A DNA stretch of 64,000 nucleotides from Nitratireductor basaltis (GTDB lineage Bacteria > Pseudomonadota > Alphaproteobacteria > Rhizobiales > Rhizobiaceae): contig NZ_JMQM01000003.1 of the NCBI RefSeq assembly GCF_000733725.1, positions 1 to 64,000 on the forward strand, given 5' to 3'. A program made the position numbers and the translations under genes. The notes below the pieces were generated by a model. The model was not told the origin of the DNA and did no database searches. It saw only the letters and a list, made by a program, of their open reading frames with translations. This document shows positions 28,101 to 36,219 of this stretch, one piece after another (position 1 is the first letter of the stretch; every line of letters starts with the position of its first letter).

Positions 28101-28534
28101 CCGAAGGCGAGCTTCAGCGCGCTCGACATGATCGAGGCTTCGATGGCGAAGAGGATGAAAGTGAAGGCTGCATAGATCAGCGAGGTCACCGTCGAGCCGA
28201 TATAGCCGAACCCTGCCCCGCGCGTCAGCAGATCGATATCAAGTCCGTGGCGCGCCGCATAACGCGCGATGGGTATGCCAACGGCCAGAATGACGATGCT
28301 CGCGGCCACGATGGCGACAAGCGCGTTCTTCGTTCCATGAGAGAGCGTGATCGCGCCACCGATCGCTTCCAGAGCGAGAAAGGAGATCGCACCGATGGCT
28401 GTCTGTGAGATGCGTTGGCTTGAATAACGTCGTGCGCTCTTCGCGGTGAAGCGCAGTGCGTAATCCTCAAGGGTCTCGTTGGCGACCCACCGGTTGTATT
28501 CCCGCCGGATCGGCAGGATTCGCTGTCGCGCCAT
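25169..28534 (-). CDS. hybrid sensor histidine kinase with N-terminal NCS1-type permease domain
   Basis: An 1121 aa membrane protein. Residues 1 to about 490 look like a complete nucleobase:cation symporter-1 (purine/cytosine/allantoin permease) with about 12 hydrophobic segments. A Cys-rich zinc-ribbon-like loop starts at C496/C499 (CSVCENPFEPEDMAWC) and holds ten Cys to about residue 537. Two more membrane helices and a coiled-coil linker precede HisKA (H679 in LSHELRTPLN), HATPase (NLLSNAIKYTGEGG, DTGPGI, GLGLGLTI) and a receiver with D965. A C-terminal helical tail of about 120 residues may be an Hpt-like or regulatory region. The permease core suggests a transporter-coupled sensor for urea or another nitrogenous solute. 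It is divergent from urtA and overlaps its response regulator gene. Confidence 0.92.
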   Translation of the reverse strand: MARQRILPIRREYNRWVANETLEDYALRFTAKSARRYSSQRISQTAIGAISFLALEAIGGAITLSHGTKNALVAIVAASIVILAVGIPIARYAARHGLDIDLLTRGAGFGYIGSTVTSLIYAAFTFILFAIEASIMSSALKLAFGLPLWIGYIVSAVAVIPLVTHGVRLISRFQILTQPVWIVLNILPFFFIAWLDWEKIDMWLSFPGINADAGGLQLVQIGAASAVILALMTQIGEQVDFLRFLPPEKKGGRRHRLGVFLAGPGWVLLGAPKLAAGSFLAVLVLSLGVAPEHASEPAEMYAAAFGYMIPNEQLALLLMAVFVVVSQLKINVMNAYAGSLAWSNFFSRLTHSHPGRVVWLVFNVAIALLLMELGIYQLLEQTLAIFSIIAMAWLCTISADLFINKPLGLAPPGIEFKRAHLFDVNPVGTGSMVLSTVIALAAHFGAFGEQAAALAPFVALICAFVFAPLIAWKTGGRYYIARRQRADWAHQHSITCSVCENPFEPEDMAWCPAYAAPICSLCCSLDARCHDLCKPKASARAQVFALATRLLPDRLVTQLQSRLGRFGLTMGFAVLLLAAILSLVHVFAIAAAPQTADVVGGTILVVFFVLCVVAGVVCWFLVLANDSRHMAEEESARQNRALMREIAAHRKTDAALQEAKEKAEAANQAKSRYVVGLSHELRTPLNAVLGYAQILERDRELPKDQKSAVSVIRRSADHLSGLIDGLLDISKIEAGRLQVYSNEISLPDFLDQLVDMFRLQAEAKGLAFHHERAQSLPHYVRTDEKRLRQILVNLLSNAIKYTGEGGISFTVSYRSEVATFSVRDTGPGIASDDLERIFEPFARGRAERERLTPGLGLGLTITRLLTESLGGEIRVDSVPGEGAAFTVRLMLAKIDRPATLGTANRHLTGYHGERRVIMVVDDNADHREMMRQMLQPLGFTILTAADGAECLALTTTAKPDLFFVDIQMPGMSGWTLVERLRDRGFATPIVMLSANIGDGVGKPARDAGHNALMAKPFDLRQLLQVIGTQLELEWSDEGEGEAQPVAGDTGDGANITSPGGHHVAELKRLGRIGHVRGIDRKLAALSQDPANAVLVERLRAHMDVYDFEGYAKLLESLSGDE

Positions 28535-28758
28535 CGGCTCTGCGTGCCGCCTTCTTCCCTGGTACCAGCCGTTAATTGACTACTTTTTGAACAGAAAATC
28601 AAATTGACTAATAATTGTGCACGATGCCTGCAATTGCGGCAGGCTGAACCTACGCAATTTGACGTATAGGCCCTCGCACCCCTCAGGCTGCACAGTTCTC
28701 CCCGGCCCTGCTCCTCCCGGACTTGCCAAGGCCCAACCTAACAGAGGGGAACACTCAG
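28535..28758. promoter_or_regulatory. divergent control region between the hybrid kinase and urtA, with TTGAC repeats
   Basis: This 224-nt region has no gene. AATTGACTA occurs at 28574-28582 and again at 28602-28610 (start-to-start 28 bp), and TTGACGTA recurs around 28658. The part from 28560 to 28620 is AT-rich compared with the surrounding DNA. The repeats are candidates for binding by the adjacent LuxR-type regulator or for overlapping -35 elements. A purine-rich AGAGGGGA precedes the urtA start. Confidence 0.5.
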
Positions 28759-30054
28759 ATGACCAGCACTTTCACCCGCCGCGGCGTGCTTGCAACGGCT
28801 CTTGCCGGCGCGATAAGCCTGTCGGCCAATATCTCATACGCGCAGGAAGAGACGATTAAGGTCGGCGTTCTGCACTCGCTTTCCGGAACCATGGCGATTT
28901 CGGAAACCACGCTCAAAGACACGATGCTCTTCCTGATCGATGAGCAGAACAAGAAAGGCGGACTTCTCGGCAAGAAGCTCGAAGCCGTCGTTGTCGACCC
29001 GGCATCCGACTGGCCGCTTTTCGCGGAGAAGGCACGCGAGCTGATCTCGGTCAACGAGGTTGCTGCCGTATTTGGCTGCTGGACCTCGGTCAGCCGCAAA
29101 TCCGTGCTGCCGGTCTTCGAGGAACTCAACTCGATCCTGTTCTATCCCGTCCAGTATGAGGGCGAGGAAAGCCAGCGCAACGTCTTCTACACCGGTGCGG
29201 CACCCAACCAGCAGGCCATTCCCGCCGTCGACTACCTGATGAACGAGGAAGGCGTTGAGCGTTGGGTTCTGGCCGGCACCGACTATGTCTATCCGCGCAC
29301 GACCAACAAGATCCTCGAGCAGTATCTTAAGGACAAGGGCGTTGCCGCAGAAGACATCATGATCAACTACACGCCATTCGGCCATTCCGACTGGCAGACG
29401 ATCGTCTCCGACATCAAGAGCTTCGGCTCCGCCGGCAAGAAGACTGCCGTGGTTTCCACTATCAATGGTGACGCCAATGTTCCCTTTTACAAGGAGCTTG
29501 GCAATCAGGGCCTTTCGGCCACCGACATTCCGGTCGTCGCCTTCTCCGTGGGCGAAGAGGAACTGGCCGGCATCGACACCGGACCGCTTGTCGGTCACCT
29601 TGCTGCCTGGAACTACTTCCAGTCCGTCGACACGAAAGAGAACGCGGAATTCATCGCCAACTGGCGCGAATTCATCGGTGATGAAGAGCGCGTCACCAAC
29701 GACCCGATGGAAGCCCATGTGATCGGCTTCAATCTCTGGGTCCAGGCGGTCGAAAAGGCCGGCACCACGGAGACGGATGCGGTTCTCGACGCCATCATCG
29801 GTCTTGAGACGCCGAACCTGACCGGCGGCATCGCCAAGATGCTTCCCAACCATCACATCACCAAGCCGGTTCTGATTGGCGAGATCCAGGACGATGGCCA
29901 GTTCGAGGTGGTTTACGAGACCGACGGCACGGTGCCCGGTGACGCCTGGTCCGACTTCCTGCCCGAATCCAAGGCGATCAAGGCAGATTGGACCGCACCG
30001 ATCAATTGCGGGAACTACAACACCGAAACCGAGAGCTGCGGCGGCGCAAGCTGA
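28759..30054 (+). CDS. urtA: urea ABC transporter substrate-binding protein
   Basis: A 431 aa periplasmic type I binding protein of the amide/urea (FmdD) group. A twin-arginine-like signal (TFTRRGVLATALAGAISLSANISYAQ) covers about the first 30 residues. The mature domain starts EETIKVGVLHSLSGTMAISET and includes YPVQYEGEESQRNVFYTGAAPNQQAIP, a signature block of UrtA. The ATG at 28759 follows AGAGGGGA. It is the first gene of the urt-ure operon, so the cell imports urea at high affinity and hydrolyses it by the downstream urease. A long imperfect palindrome separates it from urtB. Confidence 0.95.
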   Translation: MTSTFTRRGVLATALAGAISLSANISYAQEETIKVGVLHSLSGTMAISETTLKDTMLFLIDEQNKKGGLLGKKLEAVVVDPASDWPLFAEKARELISVNEVAAVFGCWTSVSRKSVLPVFEELNSILFYPVQYEGEESQRNVFYTGAAPNQQAIPAVDYLMNEEGVERWVLAGTDYVYPRTTNKILEQYLKDKGVAAEDIMINYTPFGHSDWQTIVSDIKSFGSAGKKTAVVSTINGDANVPFYKELGNQGLSATDIPVVAFSVGEEELAGIDTGPLVGHLAAWNYFQSVDTKENAEFIANWREFIGDEERVTNDPMEAHVIGFNLWVQAVEKAGTTETDAVLDAIIGLETPNLTGGIAKMLPNHHITKPVLIGEIQDDGQFEVVYETDGTVPGDAWSDFLPESKAIKADWTAPINCGNYNTETESCGGAS

Positions 30055-30089
30055 TCCCTCGGGGCGTGGGCTTTGATGTCTGCGCCCCT

Positions 30090-30245
30090 GTCACCCCCTC
30101 TGCCCTGCCGGGCATCTCCCCCACAAGGGGGCAGATCAATCGCTGATGTGACGGCACCTCTTCCGATTTGAGATGCGCGACACGGACATCAGCAATTCTC
30201 CCCACCTGTGGCGGAGATGTCCGGCAGGACAGAGGGGGGTGATCC
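30090..30245. repeat. RIME-like long imperfect palindrome between urtA and urtB
   Basis: A left arm at about 30090-30125 (TCACCCCCTCTGCCCTGCCG followed by GGCATCTCCCCCAC) pairs imperfectly with a right arm at about 30207-30244 (GTGGCGGAGATGTCCGGCAG followed by GACAGAGGGGGGTGATC), about 80 nt apart. Arms of this sequence are typical of rhizobial intergenic mosaic (RIME-type) repeats, which are scattered between genes in Rhizobiales. In an mRNA it would form a strong hairpin between the urtA and urtB messages. The family assignment rests on recognised arm sequence, not on a search. Confidence 0.7.
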
Positions 30246-30279
30246 TGGCCTCAACCTCCAACCAGATCGCTCAAGGCCC

Positions 30280-31890
30280 ATGTTTTCCACTCGCACTCTG
30301 CGCATCATCCTCCTGGCGCTCCTCCTGCCCTTCGCCACTCACGGCTACGCCCAAAGTGTCGAAGCGCTTGTGAAGGCCCTGCCCGATGGCGGTTATTCCG
30401 AACGCGAACAGGTGATCTTCGATCTTGCCGCCACGGGTGATCCACGCGTGCCGGGTCTTCTGGAGACGCTCAGCGACGGCGATCTTTATCTTCACGAGGA
30501 TACCGGTGCGGTTGTCGCCGCAACCCGCGAAGGCAAGATCTACCGGTTGAGCGACCCGCTGTCGGGTGATGATCTTGGCACGGCGGAAAAAGGCGTTCTC
30601 GACAAGATCCGCGTCAACAATCGCCTGCGCCGCGCCATTGATGGGGCGATGGGCCAGTTGACGCTGATGAGCGACGACCTGGCGGTGCGGCAGTCGGCGG
30701 CAAGCAATGTGCTTGCCACTGCAGATCCCGATGCCCTGCCCCTGATCGACGAGGCGCTGGCGCAGGAAGATGTCGCATCCATTCGTCAGACGCTGGAAAT
30801 TGCACGCGCTGCAATCATTCTGAAAACGGAAGCTTCGGCGGAAGAAAAGGAAGCGGCTGTCGCGACCATTGCCGCCAAGGGGGACCGCGAGGCCCTGACC
30901 ATGCTCACCAGCGCGCGTGCAAGTGCCTCGAACGAGCTTCTTCCGGCCATTGAAACAGGTATCCGCAAGATCGAACGCAGCCTTGCAATGTGGAGTGCTG
31001 GGCAGAATGTCTGGTATGGGCTCTCGCTCGGTTCCGTCCTGCTGCTCGCGGCAATCGGCCTTGCCATCACCTTCGGCGTCATGGGCGTCATCAACATGGC
31101 GCATGGCGAGATCGTGATGCTGGGCGCCTACACCACATTCGTGGTGCAGGAAGTCATCCGTAACAGCTTTCCCGGCCTCTTCGACTATTCACTCGCCATC
31201 GCCTTGCCGCTTGCCTTCCTCGTCGCCGGTGGCGTGGGTGTGGCCATGGAGCGCGGCATCATTCGCTGGCTTTACGGAAGGCCGCTGGAAACGCTGCTTG
31301 CCACATGGGGTGTGAGCCTCATCCTGCAACAGCTTGTCCGCACGATCTTCGGGCCCAACAACCGCGAGGTCGGCAATCCGTCCTGGATGTCCGGCGCGTT
31401 CGAGCTTGGCGGTCTGGCGATCACCTGGAACAGGCTCTGGATCGTCTTCTTTGCAATGGCCGTCTTCGCGATCCTGCTACTCGTACTCAACCGCACGCCG
31501 CTCGGCCTTCAGATGCGCGCGGTCACCCAAAACCGGCGCATGGCCTCTTCCATGGGCATTCGCACGCCATGGGTGGACGCGCTGACCTTCGGCCTTGGTT
31601 CGGGCATTGCGGGCATTGCCGGCGTGGCGCTGAGCCAGATCGACAATGTCTCACCCAATCTCGGCCAAGGCTACATCATCGACAGCTTCATGGTCGTGGT
31701 CTTTGGCGGTGTGGGCAATCTTTGGGGCACGCTTGTCGGCGCACTCACGCTTGGTGTCGCGAACAAGTTTCTCGAACCCTATGCGGGCGCGGTACTGGGC
31801 AAGATCCTCATCCTCGTCTTCATCATTCTCTTCATTCAAAGGCGGCCGCGCGGGCTCTTCGCGCTCAAGGGCCGGGCGGTGGACGCATGA
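30280..31890 (+). CDS. urtB: urea ABC transporter permease UrtB
   Basis: A 536 aa protein with an N-terminal signal sequence (MFSTRTLRIILLALLLPFAT) and a periplasmic HEAT-like helical region of about 200 residues. A LivH-type permease with about eight transmembrane segments follows from residue ~245. The permease core shows FGVMGVINMAHGEIVMLGAYTT and the EAA-like VFGGVGNLWGTLVGALTLG. The large periplasmic extension is normal for UrtB of proteobacteria. The start ATG at 30280 has only a weak ribosome-binding site, and the palindrome upstream could also reduce its translation relative to urtA. The stop overlaps the urtC start by 4 nt. Confidence 0.94.
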   Translation: MFSTRTLRIILLALLLPFATHGYAQSVEALVKALPDGGYSEREQVIFDLAATGDPRVPGLLETLSDGDLYLHEDTGAVVAATREGKIYRLSDPLSGDDLGTAEKGVLDKIRVNNRLRRAIDGAMGQLTLMSDDLAVRQSAASNVLATADPDALPLIDEALAQEDVASIRQTLEIARAAIILKTEASAEEKEAAVATIAAKGDREALTMLTSARASASNELLPAIETGIRKIERSLAMWSAGQNVWYGLSLGSVLLLAAIGLAITFGVMGVINMAHGEIVMLGAYTTFVVQEVIRNSFPGLFDYSLAIALPLAFLVAGGVGVAMERGIIRWLYGRPLETLLATWGVSLILQQLVRTIFGPNNREVGNPSWMSGAFELGGLAITWNRLWIVFFAMAVFAILLLVLNRTPLGLQMRAVTQNRRMASSMGIRTPWVDALTFGLGSGIAGIAGVALSQIDNVSPNLGQGYIIDSFMVVVFGGVGNLWGTLVGALTLGVANKFLEPYAGAVLGKILILVFIILFIQRRPRGLFALKGRAVDA

Positions 31891-33083
31891 TCACGGCAAC
31901 TCTCATCCGCGCACTGGACAAAAAGGCTATCTTCGTGGTGATGGCACTGGTACTGCTTGCAATTGCAGTGCCTGCCTCCACCCTGCTCCTGCCTCCCGAT
32001 CACCCGCTTCACGTGCCGGGCCATTTCGTGCCGCTCTTCGGCAAATATCTGACCTATGCGATGCTCGCGCTCGCGCTCGATCTGGTCTGGGGCTATTGCG
32101 GCATTCTTTCGCTTGGCCATGGCGCATTCTTCGCGCTTGGCGGCTACGCGATGGGCATGTATCTGATGCGCCAGATCGGCGACCGGGGCGTCTATGCCAA
32201 TCCGATACTGCCCGATTTCATGGTCTTCCTGAACTACAAGGAATTGCCCTGGTTCTGGTACGGCTTCGACATGTTCTGGTTCGCCACCCTCATGGTGGTG
32301 GTGGTGCCGGCCGTGCTTGCCTTCGTCTTCGGCTGGTTCGCCTTCAGAAGCCGGGTAACGGGCGTCTATCTCTCCATCATCACGCAGGCCATGACCTATG
32401 CGCTGCTTCTCGCCTTCTTCCGCAATGATATGGGTTTTGGCGGCAATAACGGCCTGACAGATTTCAAGGATATTCTCGGCTTCTCGCTTCAGGCACCGGG
32501 AACACGTGCGAGCCTGTTTGCCGCGTCTGCGCTGGCGCTCGCGCTTTCCTTCCTCATCTGCTCGGCCATAGTGCGCTCCAAGCTTGGCAAGGTGCTGATA
32601 GCGGTGCGTGACGCAGAAAGCCGCACGCGCTTTCTGGGCTACCGGGTGGACCGCTACAAGCTCTTCGCCTTCACCGCCTCGGCCATCATCGCAGGTATTG
32701 CGGGCGCGCTTTACGTGCCGCAGGTGGGCATCATCAATCCGGGCGAATTCGCTCCCGCCAATTCCATCGAGGTTGTCATCTGGACGGCTGTCGGCGGGCG
32801 CGGAACGCTGATCGGCCCGATCATCGGCGCGGTGCTCGTCAATGCAGGCAAGTCTTGGTTCACCGGCGTTTTCCCCGAATTCTGGCTGTTCGCGCTGGGA
32901 GGGCTGTTCGTCGCCGTCACCATCTTCCTGCCCAAGGGCATAGTCGGCGCCTTCACCAGCGGCTGGAGCGCCTTGAAAGCGCGTCGCATATCCGCCCGCG
33001 CCGAAGAAGGCGCAGGTCCGCAGCCGGGCAAACCCCAATCAGCGGCCGCTCCGGCCAATCTCGAAACTGCTCCGGCGGAGTGA
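31887..33083 (+). CDS. urtC: urea ABC transporter permease UrtC
   Basis: A 398 aa LivM-type inner-membrane permease with about nine hydrophobic segments. Diagnostic blocks include YAMLALALDLVWGYCGILSLGHGAFFALGGYAMGMYL (quoted only to place the family) near residue 60, GVYLSIITQAMTYALLLAFFRNDMGFGGNNGLTDF, and the EAA-like VIWTAVGGRGTLIGPIIGAVL near the end. The start ATG at 31887 overlaps the urtB stop (ATGA). The C-terminal 40 residues are Ala/Pro-rich and hydrophilic, which is a minor extension. It pairs with UrtB to form the urea channel. Confidence 0.94.
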   Translation: MITATLIRALDKKAIFVVMALVLLAIAVPASTLLLPPDHPLHVPGHFVPLFGKYLTYAMLALALDLVWGYCGILSLGHGAFFALGGYAMGMYLMRQIGDRGVYANPILPDFMVFLNYKELPWFWYGFDMFWFATLMVVVVPAVLAFVFGWFAFRSRVTGVYLSIITQAMTYALLLAFFRNDMGFGGNNGLTDFKDILGFSLQAPGTRASLFAASALALALSFLICSAIVRSKLGKVLIAVRDAESRTRFLGYRVDRYKLFAFTASAIIAGIAGALYVPQVGIINPGEFAPANSIEVVIWTAVGGRGTLIGPIIGAVLVNAGKSWFTGVFPEFWLFALGGLFVAVTIFLPKGIVGAFTSGWSALKARRISARAEEGAGPQPGKPQSAAAPANLETAPAE

Positions 33084-33087
33084 GAGC

Positions 33088-33834
33088 ATGACGAAAAACA
33101 AGGCGCTTCTTTATCTCGACGGCGTTTCCGTCTCTTTCGATGGCTTCAAGGCCATCAATAATCTCTCGCTGATCGTCGGCCATAACGAGCTGCAGGCGAT
33201 AATCGGGCCGAATGGTGCGGGCAAGACGACGATGATGGACATCATCACCGGCAAGACGCGGCCGGATGAAGGCGATGTCTATTTCGGTGGCGACGCCGAC
33301 CTGACCACCATGGACGAGGCGGAAATCGCTGAGCTTGGGATAGGCCGGAAATTCCAGAAGCCGACTGTCTTCGAAAGCCACACGGTGCGCGACAATCTCG
33401 AACTTGCGCTGAAAAAGCCGCGCGGGGTCTTTTCCGCCTGGTTCTACCATGCCGACGCTGACGACGAGGCGCGCATTGCAGAGATTCTCGAAACGGTCCG
33501 CCTCACGGAGCGTGCCGACGAGCTGGCCGCCAATCTGAGTCATGGTCAGAAGCAATGGCTGGAGATTGGCATGCTCCTTGCACAGGATCCAAAGCTGCTC
33601 CTGGTCGATGAGCCGGTGGCGGGCATGACGGATGCTGAAACGGTGGAAACGGCGATCTTGCTGAAGAAAATTGCTCAGACGCGGTCGGTGGTGGTGGTGG
33701 AGCACGACATGAGCTTCATCCGCGATCTTGCCGCGCGGGTGACGGTTCTGGCGGAAGGTTCGGTCCTCGCACAAGGCAGCCTCGACCATGTCAGCGCCGA
33801 TCCGCGGGTCATCGAGAGCTATCTGGGGAGGTGA
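33088..33834 (+). CDS. urtD: urea ABC transporter ATP-binding protein UrtD
   Basis: A 248 aa LivG-type ATPase. Walker A is GPNGAGKTTMMDIITG, the signature is LSHGQKQWLEIGMLL (as usual for UrtD, LSHGQ not LSGGQ), Walker B is LLLVDEPVAGMTD, and the His switch lies in VVVEHDM. The insert FGGDADLTTMDEAEIAELGIGRKFQKP is characteristic. It is spaced 4 nt after urtC and overlaps no gene. With UrtE it forms the ATPase heterodimer of the urea importer. Confidence 0.94.
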   Translation: MTKNKALLYLDGVSVSFDGFKAINNLSLIVGHNELQAIIGPNGAGKTTMMDIITGKTRPDEGDVYFGGDADLTTMDEAEIAELGIGRKFQKPTVFESHTVRDNLELALKKPRGVFSAWFYHADADDEARIAEILETVRLTERADELAANLSHGQKQWLEIGMLLAQDPKLLLVDEPVAGMTDAETVETAILLKKIAQTRSVVVVEHDMSFIRDLAARVTVLAEGSVLAQGSLDHVSADPRVIESYLGR

Positions 33835-33838
33835 AATT

Positions 33839-34543
33839 ATGGGCACTTCGCTCAATATAGAGGCAATCGACCTGCATTATGGTGCCGCGCAGGCGCTGCG
33901 CGGTGTCAGTGTTTGCGCCCATCCGGCTAAGATCACTGCGGTTCTCGGCCGCAACGGTGTCGGCAAATCCTCCCTTCTTCGCGCGATCGCCGGTGTGCAT
34001 CCTGTGTCCCGCGGAGAAATCCGCGTCGGTGAGACACCATTCGGCAAGACGCCGCCCTATGCCCGTGCGCGCCACGGGCTTGGCTATGTGCCGCAAGGGC
34101 GCGACATCTTTCCGCTTCTGAGCGTGAAGGAAAATCTCCAGACGGGTTTTGCGCCGCTGAAGGCCTCCGAACGCACCATTCCGGACACGGTGTTCGAGCT
34201 TTTCCCGGTGCTGAAAGACATGTTGATGCGCCGCGGCGGCGATCTTTCCGGCGGGCAACAGCAGCAACTTGCCATTGGCCGCGCCCTGGTCACGCGCCCC
34301 AAGGTGCTCATTCTGGATGAGCCGACCGAAGGCATCCAGCCGTCCATCATCAAGGATATCGGCCGCGCGCTTCAGTTCCTGCGCGACGAGCTTGGAATGA
34401 CGATCCTGATCGTTGAGCAATATCTCGATTTCTGCCGCGAGATTGCCGATCACATCTACATCATGGATCGCGGGGAGATCATGCATGAGGGGCCGGCAAG
34501 TGATCTCGACCTTCCCGAGGTCAAGCGGCACCTGATGGTCTGA
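33839..34543 (+). CDS. urtE: urea ABC transporter ATP-binding protein UrtE
   Basis: A 234 aa LivF-type ATPase. Walker A is LGRNGVGKSSLLRAIAG, the signature is LSGGQQQQLAIGRALV, and Walker B is [16 protein letters not shown]. The YVPQGRDIFPLLSVKENLQTGF block is typical of UrtE/LivF. The ATG at 33839 follows GGGAGGTGAA; an in-frame ATG further upstream lies inside urtD and lacks a ribosome-binding site. The gene is followed by ureD after 5 nt, linking uptake and hydrolysis of urea in one operon. Confidence 0.94.
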   Translation: MGTSLNIEAIDLHYGAAQALRGVSVCAHPAKITAVLGRNGVGKSSLLRAIAGVHPVSRGEIRVGETPFGKTPPYARARHGLGYVPQGRDIFPLLSVKENLQTGFAPLKASERTIPDTVFELFPVLKDMLMRRGGDLSGGQQQQLAIGRALVTRPKVLILDEPTEGIQPSIIKDIGRALQFLRDELGMTILIVEQYLDFCREIADHIYIMDRGEIMHEGPASDLDLPEVKRHLMV

Positions 34544-34548
34544 TCCGA

Positions 34549-35388
34549 ATGAATGTTGCCGCCTCCATAGCCGATTTTGAAACCCTGCCGCGTCTGCAGC
34601 GCGCGCGGGGTGCGGGGCGGATTGCGGTGGGCCAGATTGCAGGCCGCACGAGACTGCGGACGCTCTTTCAGGAGGGCTGCGCGAAGATCCGCCTGCCGCG
34701 CCCGACAGGACCCGCGGTAGAGGCGGTTCTCATCAACACTTCCGGCGGACTGACCGGCGGCGATGTGGTGGAATGGCAGGCCGAGGCACAAGCGGGAAGC
34801 CGGCTCTCGATCACGACGCAGGCCTGCGAACGCATCTACAGGTCTTCCGGCGGTGCGGCCGAGCTAACGACAAGGCTGCGGGTTGCTGCAAGTGCGCATA
34901 TCGACTGGCTGCCGCAGGAAACCATTCTCTTTGGCCAAAGCCGCCTGGAAAGATCGCTCGACATCGAGCTTGAGGGCGACGCAACGTTGACAGCCCTCGA
35001 AGCCGTTTTGATCGGGCGTGAAGCCATGGGCGAGGCCGCGCGTGATGCATGCCTTTCCGACAACTGGCGCATCCGCCGCGACGGCAGGTTGATCCACGCC
35101 GAGGCAACACGGCTGACAGGCGCGGATATCGAGCGCGATGCCTCATCGCTGCTTGCCGGCTGCAACGCGTTTGCGACGCTTGTTTCTATCGCACCGGATG
35201 CCGAGGCACGGCTTGAAAAGCTACGTCCGTTTCTTGCCACCCTGCCCCACGCGGGTGCAAGCGCGATGGGCGAGCGCCTTGTGCTGCGCTTCCTCGCCCC
35301 GACCGGTATTGCGCTGCGGCGCTCGCTTCAACCGGCCATTGCCGCCCTTTCCGGTGCAGGCTCCGTGCCGCGCCTCTGGACTATCTGA
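34549..35388 (+). CDS. ureD: urease accessory protein UreD
   Basis: A 279 aa accessory protein needed with UreF and UreG to insert nickel into urease. Typical family segments are [35 protein letters not shown], the [14 protein letters not shown] block and [16 protein letters not shown]. Length and order are normal for UreD/UreH. The ATG at 34549 is 5 nt after the urtE stop with a weak ribosome-binding site. Its end is 16 nt before ureA. Confidence 0.94.
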   Translation: MNVAASIADFETLPRLQRARGAGRIAVGQIAGRTRLRTLFQEGCAKIRLPRPTGPAVEAVLINTSGGLTGGDVVEWQAEAQAGSRLSITTQACERIYRSSGGAAELTTRLRVAASAHIDWLPQETILFGQSRLERSLDIELEGDATLTALEAVLIGREAMGEAARDACLSDNWRIRRDGRLIHAEATRLTGADIERDASSLLAGCNAFATLVSIAPDAEARLEKLRPFLATLPHAGASAMGERLVLRFLAPTGIALRRSLQPAIAALSGAGSVPRLWTI

Positions 35389-35404
35389 TGGAGTTCTTCA
35401 AGAC

Positions 35405-35707
35405 ATGAACCTGACCCCGCGCGAAAAGGACAAGCTGCTTGTCGCCATGGCCGCGATGGTGGCCCGCCGCAGGCTGGAACGCGGTGTCAAGCTGAACCAC
35501 CCGGAAGCAATTGCGCTGATTACCGACCATGTGATGGAAGGTGCGCGCGATGGGCGTTCGGTGGCCGATCTCATGGAGGAAGGCGCCCATGTCATCACTC
35601 GCGATCAGGTGATGGAAGGCGTGGCAGAGATGATCCACGACATACAGGTCGAGGCGACCTTTCCCGACGGCACCAAGCTTGTGACCGTCCACGAACCGAT
35701 CCGCTAG
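35405..35707 (+). CDS. ureA: urease subunit gamma
   Basis: A 100 aa subunit with the invariant start [20 protein letters not shown], the [20 protein letters not shown] segment and the end [12 protein letters not shown]. This is the canonical full-length small subunit of three-subunit bacterial ureases. The start at 35405 fixes the correct N-terminus; the longer frame beginning within ureD is an artefact. It is followed by a small membrane-protein gene before ureB, an arrangement seen in rhizobia. Confidence 0.96.
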   Translation: MNLTPREKDKLLVAMAAMVARRRLERGVKLNHPEAIALITDHVMEGARDGRSVADLMEEGAHVITRDQVMEGVAEMIHDIQVEATFPDGTKLVTVHEPIR

Positions 35708-35719
35708 GAGGAAATCTCG

Positions 35720-35917
35720 ATGAAATATCTGAGCCTTTGCGCCTTCGCACTTTTCGCATCCCCTGCCTTTGCTCATGACCTTCCTGCAAGCCATCACCAC
35801 CACGGCGCTCTGGTGCTGTTCGACCTGTCACCGGCCGTCACCATCATCGCGGCACTTGCACTGGTGGGCGCGGGCGCGTTTCTAGGCCGCTATCTCGCCG
35901 GAAAGCGCAAACCATGA
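35720..35917 (+). CDS. small His-containing exported/membrane protein between ureA and ureB
   Basis: A 65 aa protein with a signal peptide ([20 protein letters not shown]). A short periplasmic segment with a His cluster (SHHHHGALV) follows, then one transmembrane helix ([20 protein letters not shown]) and a basic C-terminus. A strong TAGGAGGAAA site precedes the ATG and the stop overlaps ureB by 4 nt, so it is certainly expressed with urease. Related small ORFs sit at this position in Rhizobium urease clusters, with no established role. The His-rich periplasmic loop suggests a nickel- or urease-related membrane function, but this is inference. Confidence 0.78.
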   Translation: MKYLSLCAFALFASPAFAHDLPASHHHHGALVLFDLSPAVTIIAALALVGAGAFLGRYLAGKRKP

Positions 35918-36219
35918 TCCCCGGTGAAGTGCTGACGTCGGGTGGCGAGATCGAGCTAAATGCCGGGCTTGAAAGTTTGGTGCTTGAAGTCGCCAATACC
36001 GGCGACCGGCCCATTCAGGTCGGCTCGCACTACCACTTCTTCGAGACCAACAATGCGCTGAACTTTGACCGGGACAAGGCGCGCGGCATGCGGCTCGACA
36101 TTGCAGCGGGAACCGCCATCCGTTTCGAGCCGGGGCAGTCACGCGAAGTGCGGCTCGTGCCCCTTGGCGGGGCGCGCAAGGTGTTCGGATTTCAGCAGAA
36201 GATCATGGGGGCGCTCTAG
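35914..36219 (+). CDS. ureB: urease subunit beta
   Basis: A 101 aa subunit starting [20 protein letters not shown], with the conserved [19 protein letters not shown] and the [19 protein letters not shown] blocks. Length and motifs are canonical. It overlaps the small membrane-protein gene by 4 nt and is directly followed, with no gap, by ureC at 36220. It forms the alpha/beta/gamma trimer unit of urease with UreA and UreC. Confidence 0.96.
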   Translation: MIPGEVLTSGGEIELNAGLESLVLEVANTGDRPIQVGSHYHFFETNNALNFDRDKARGMRLDIAAGTAIRFEPGQSREVRLVPLGGARKVFGFQQKIMGAL

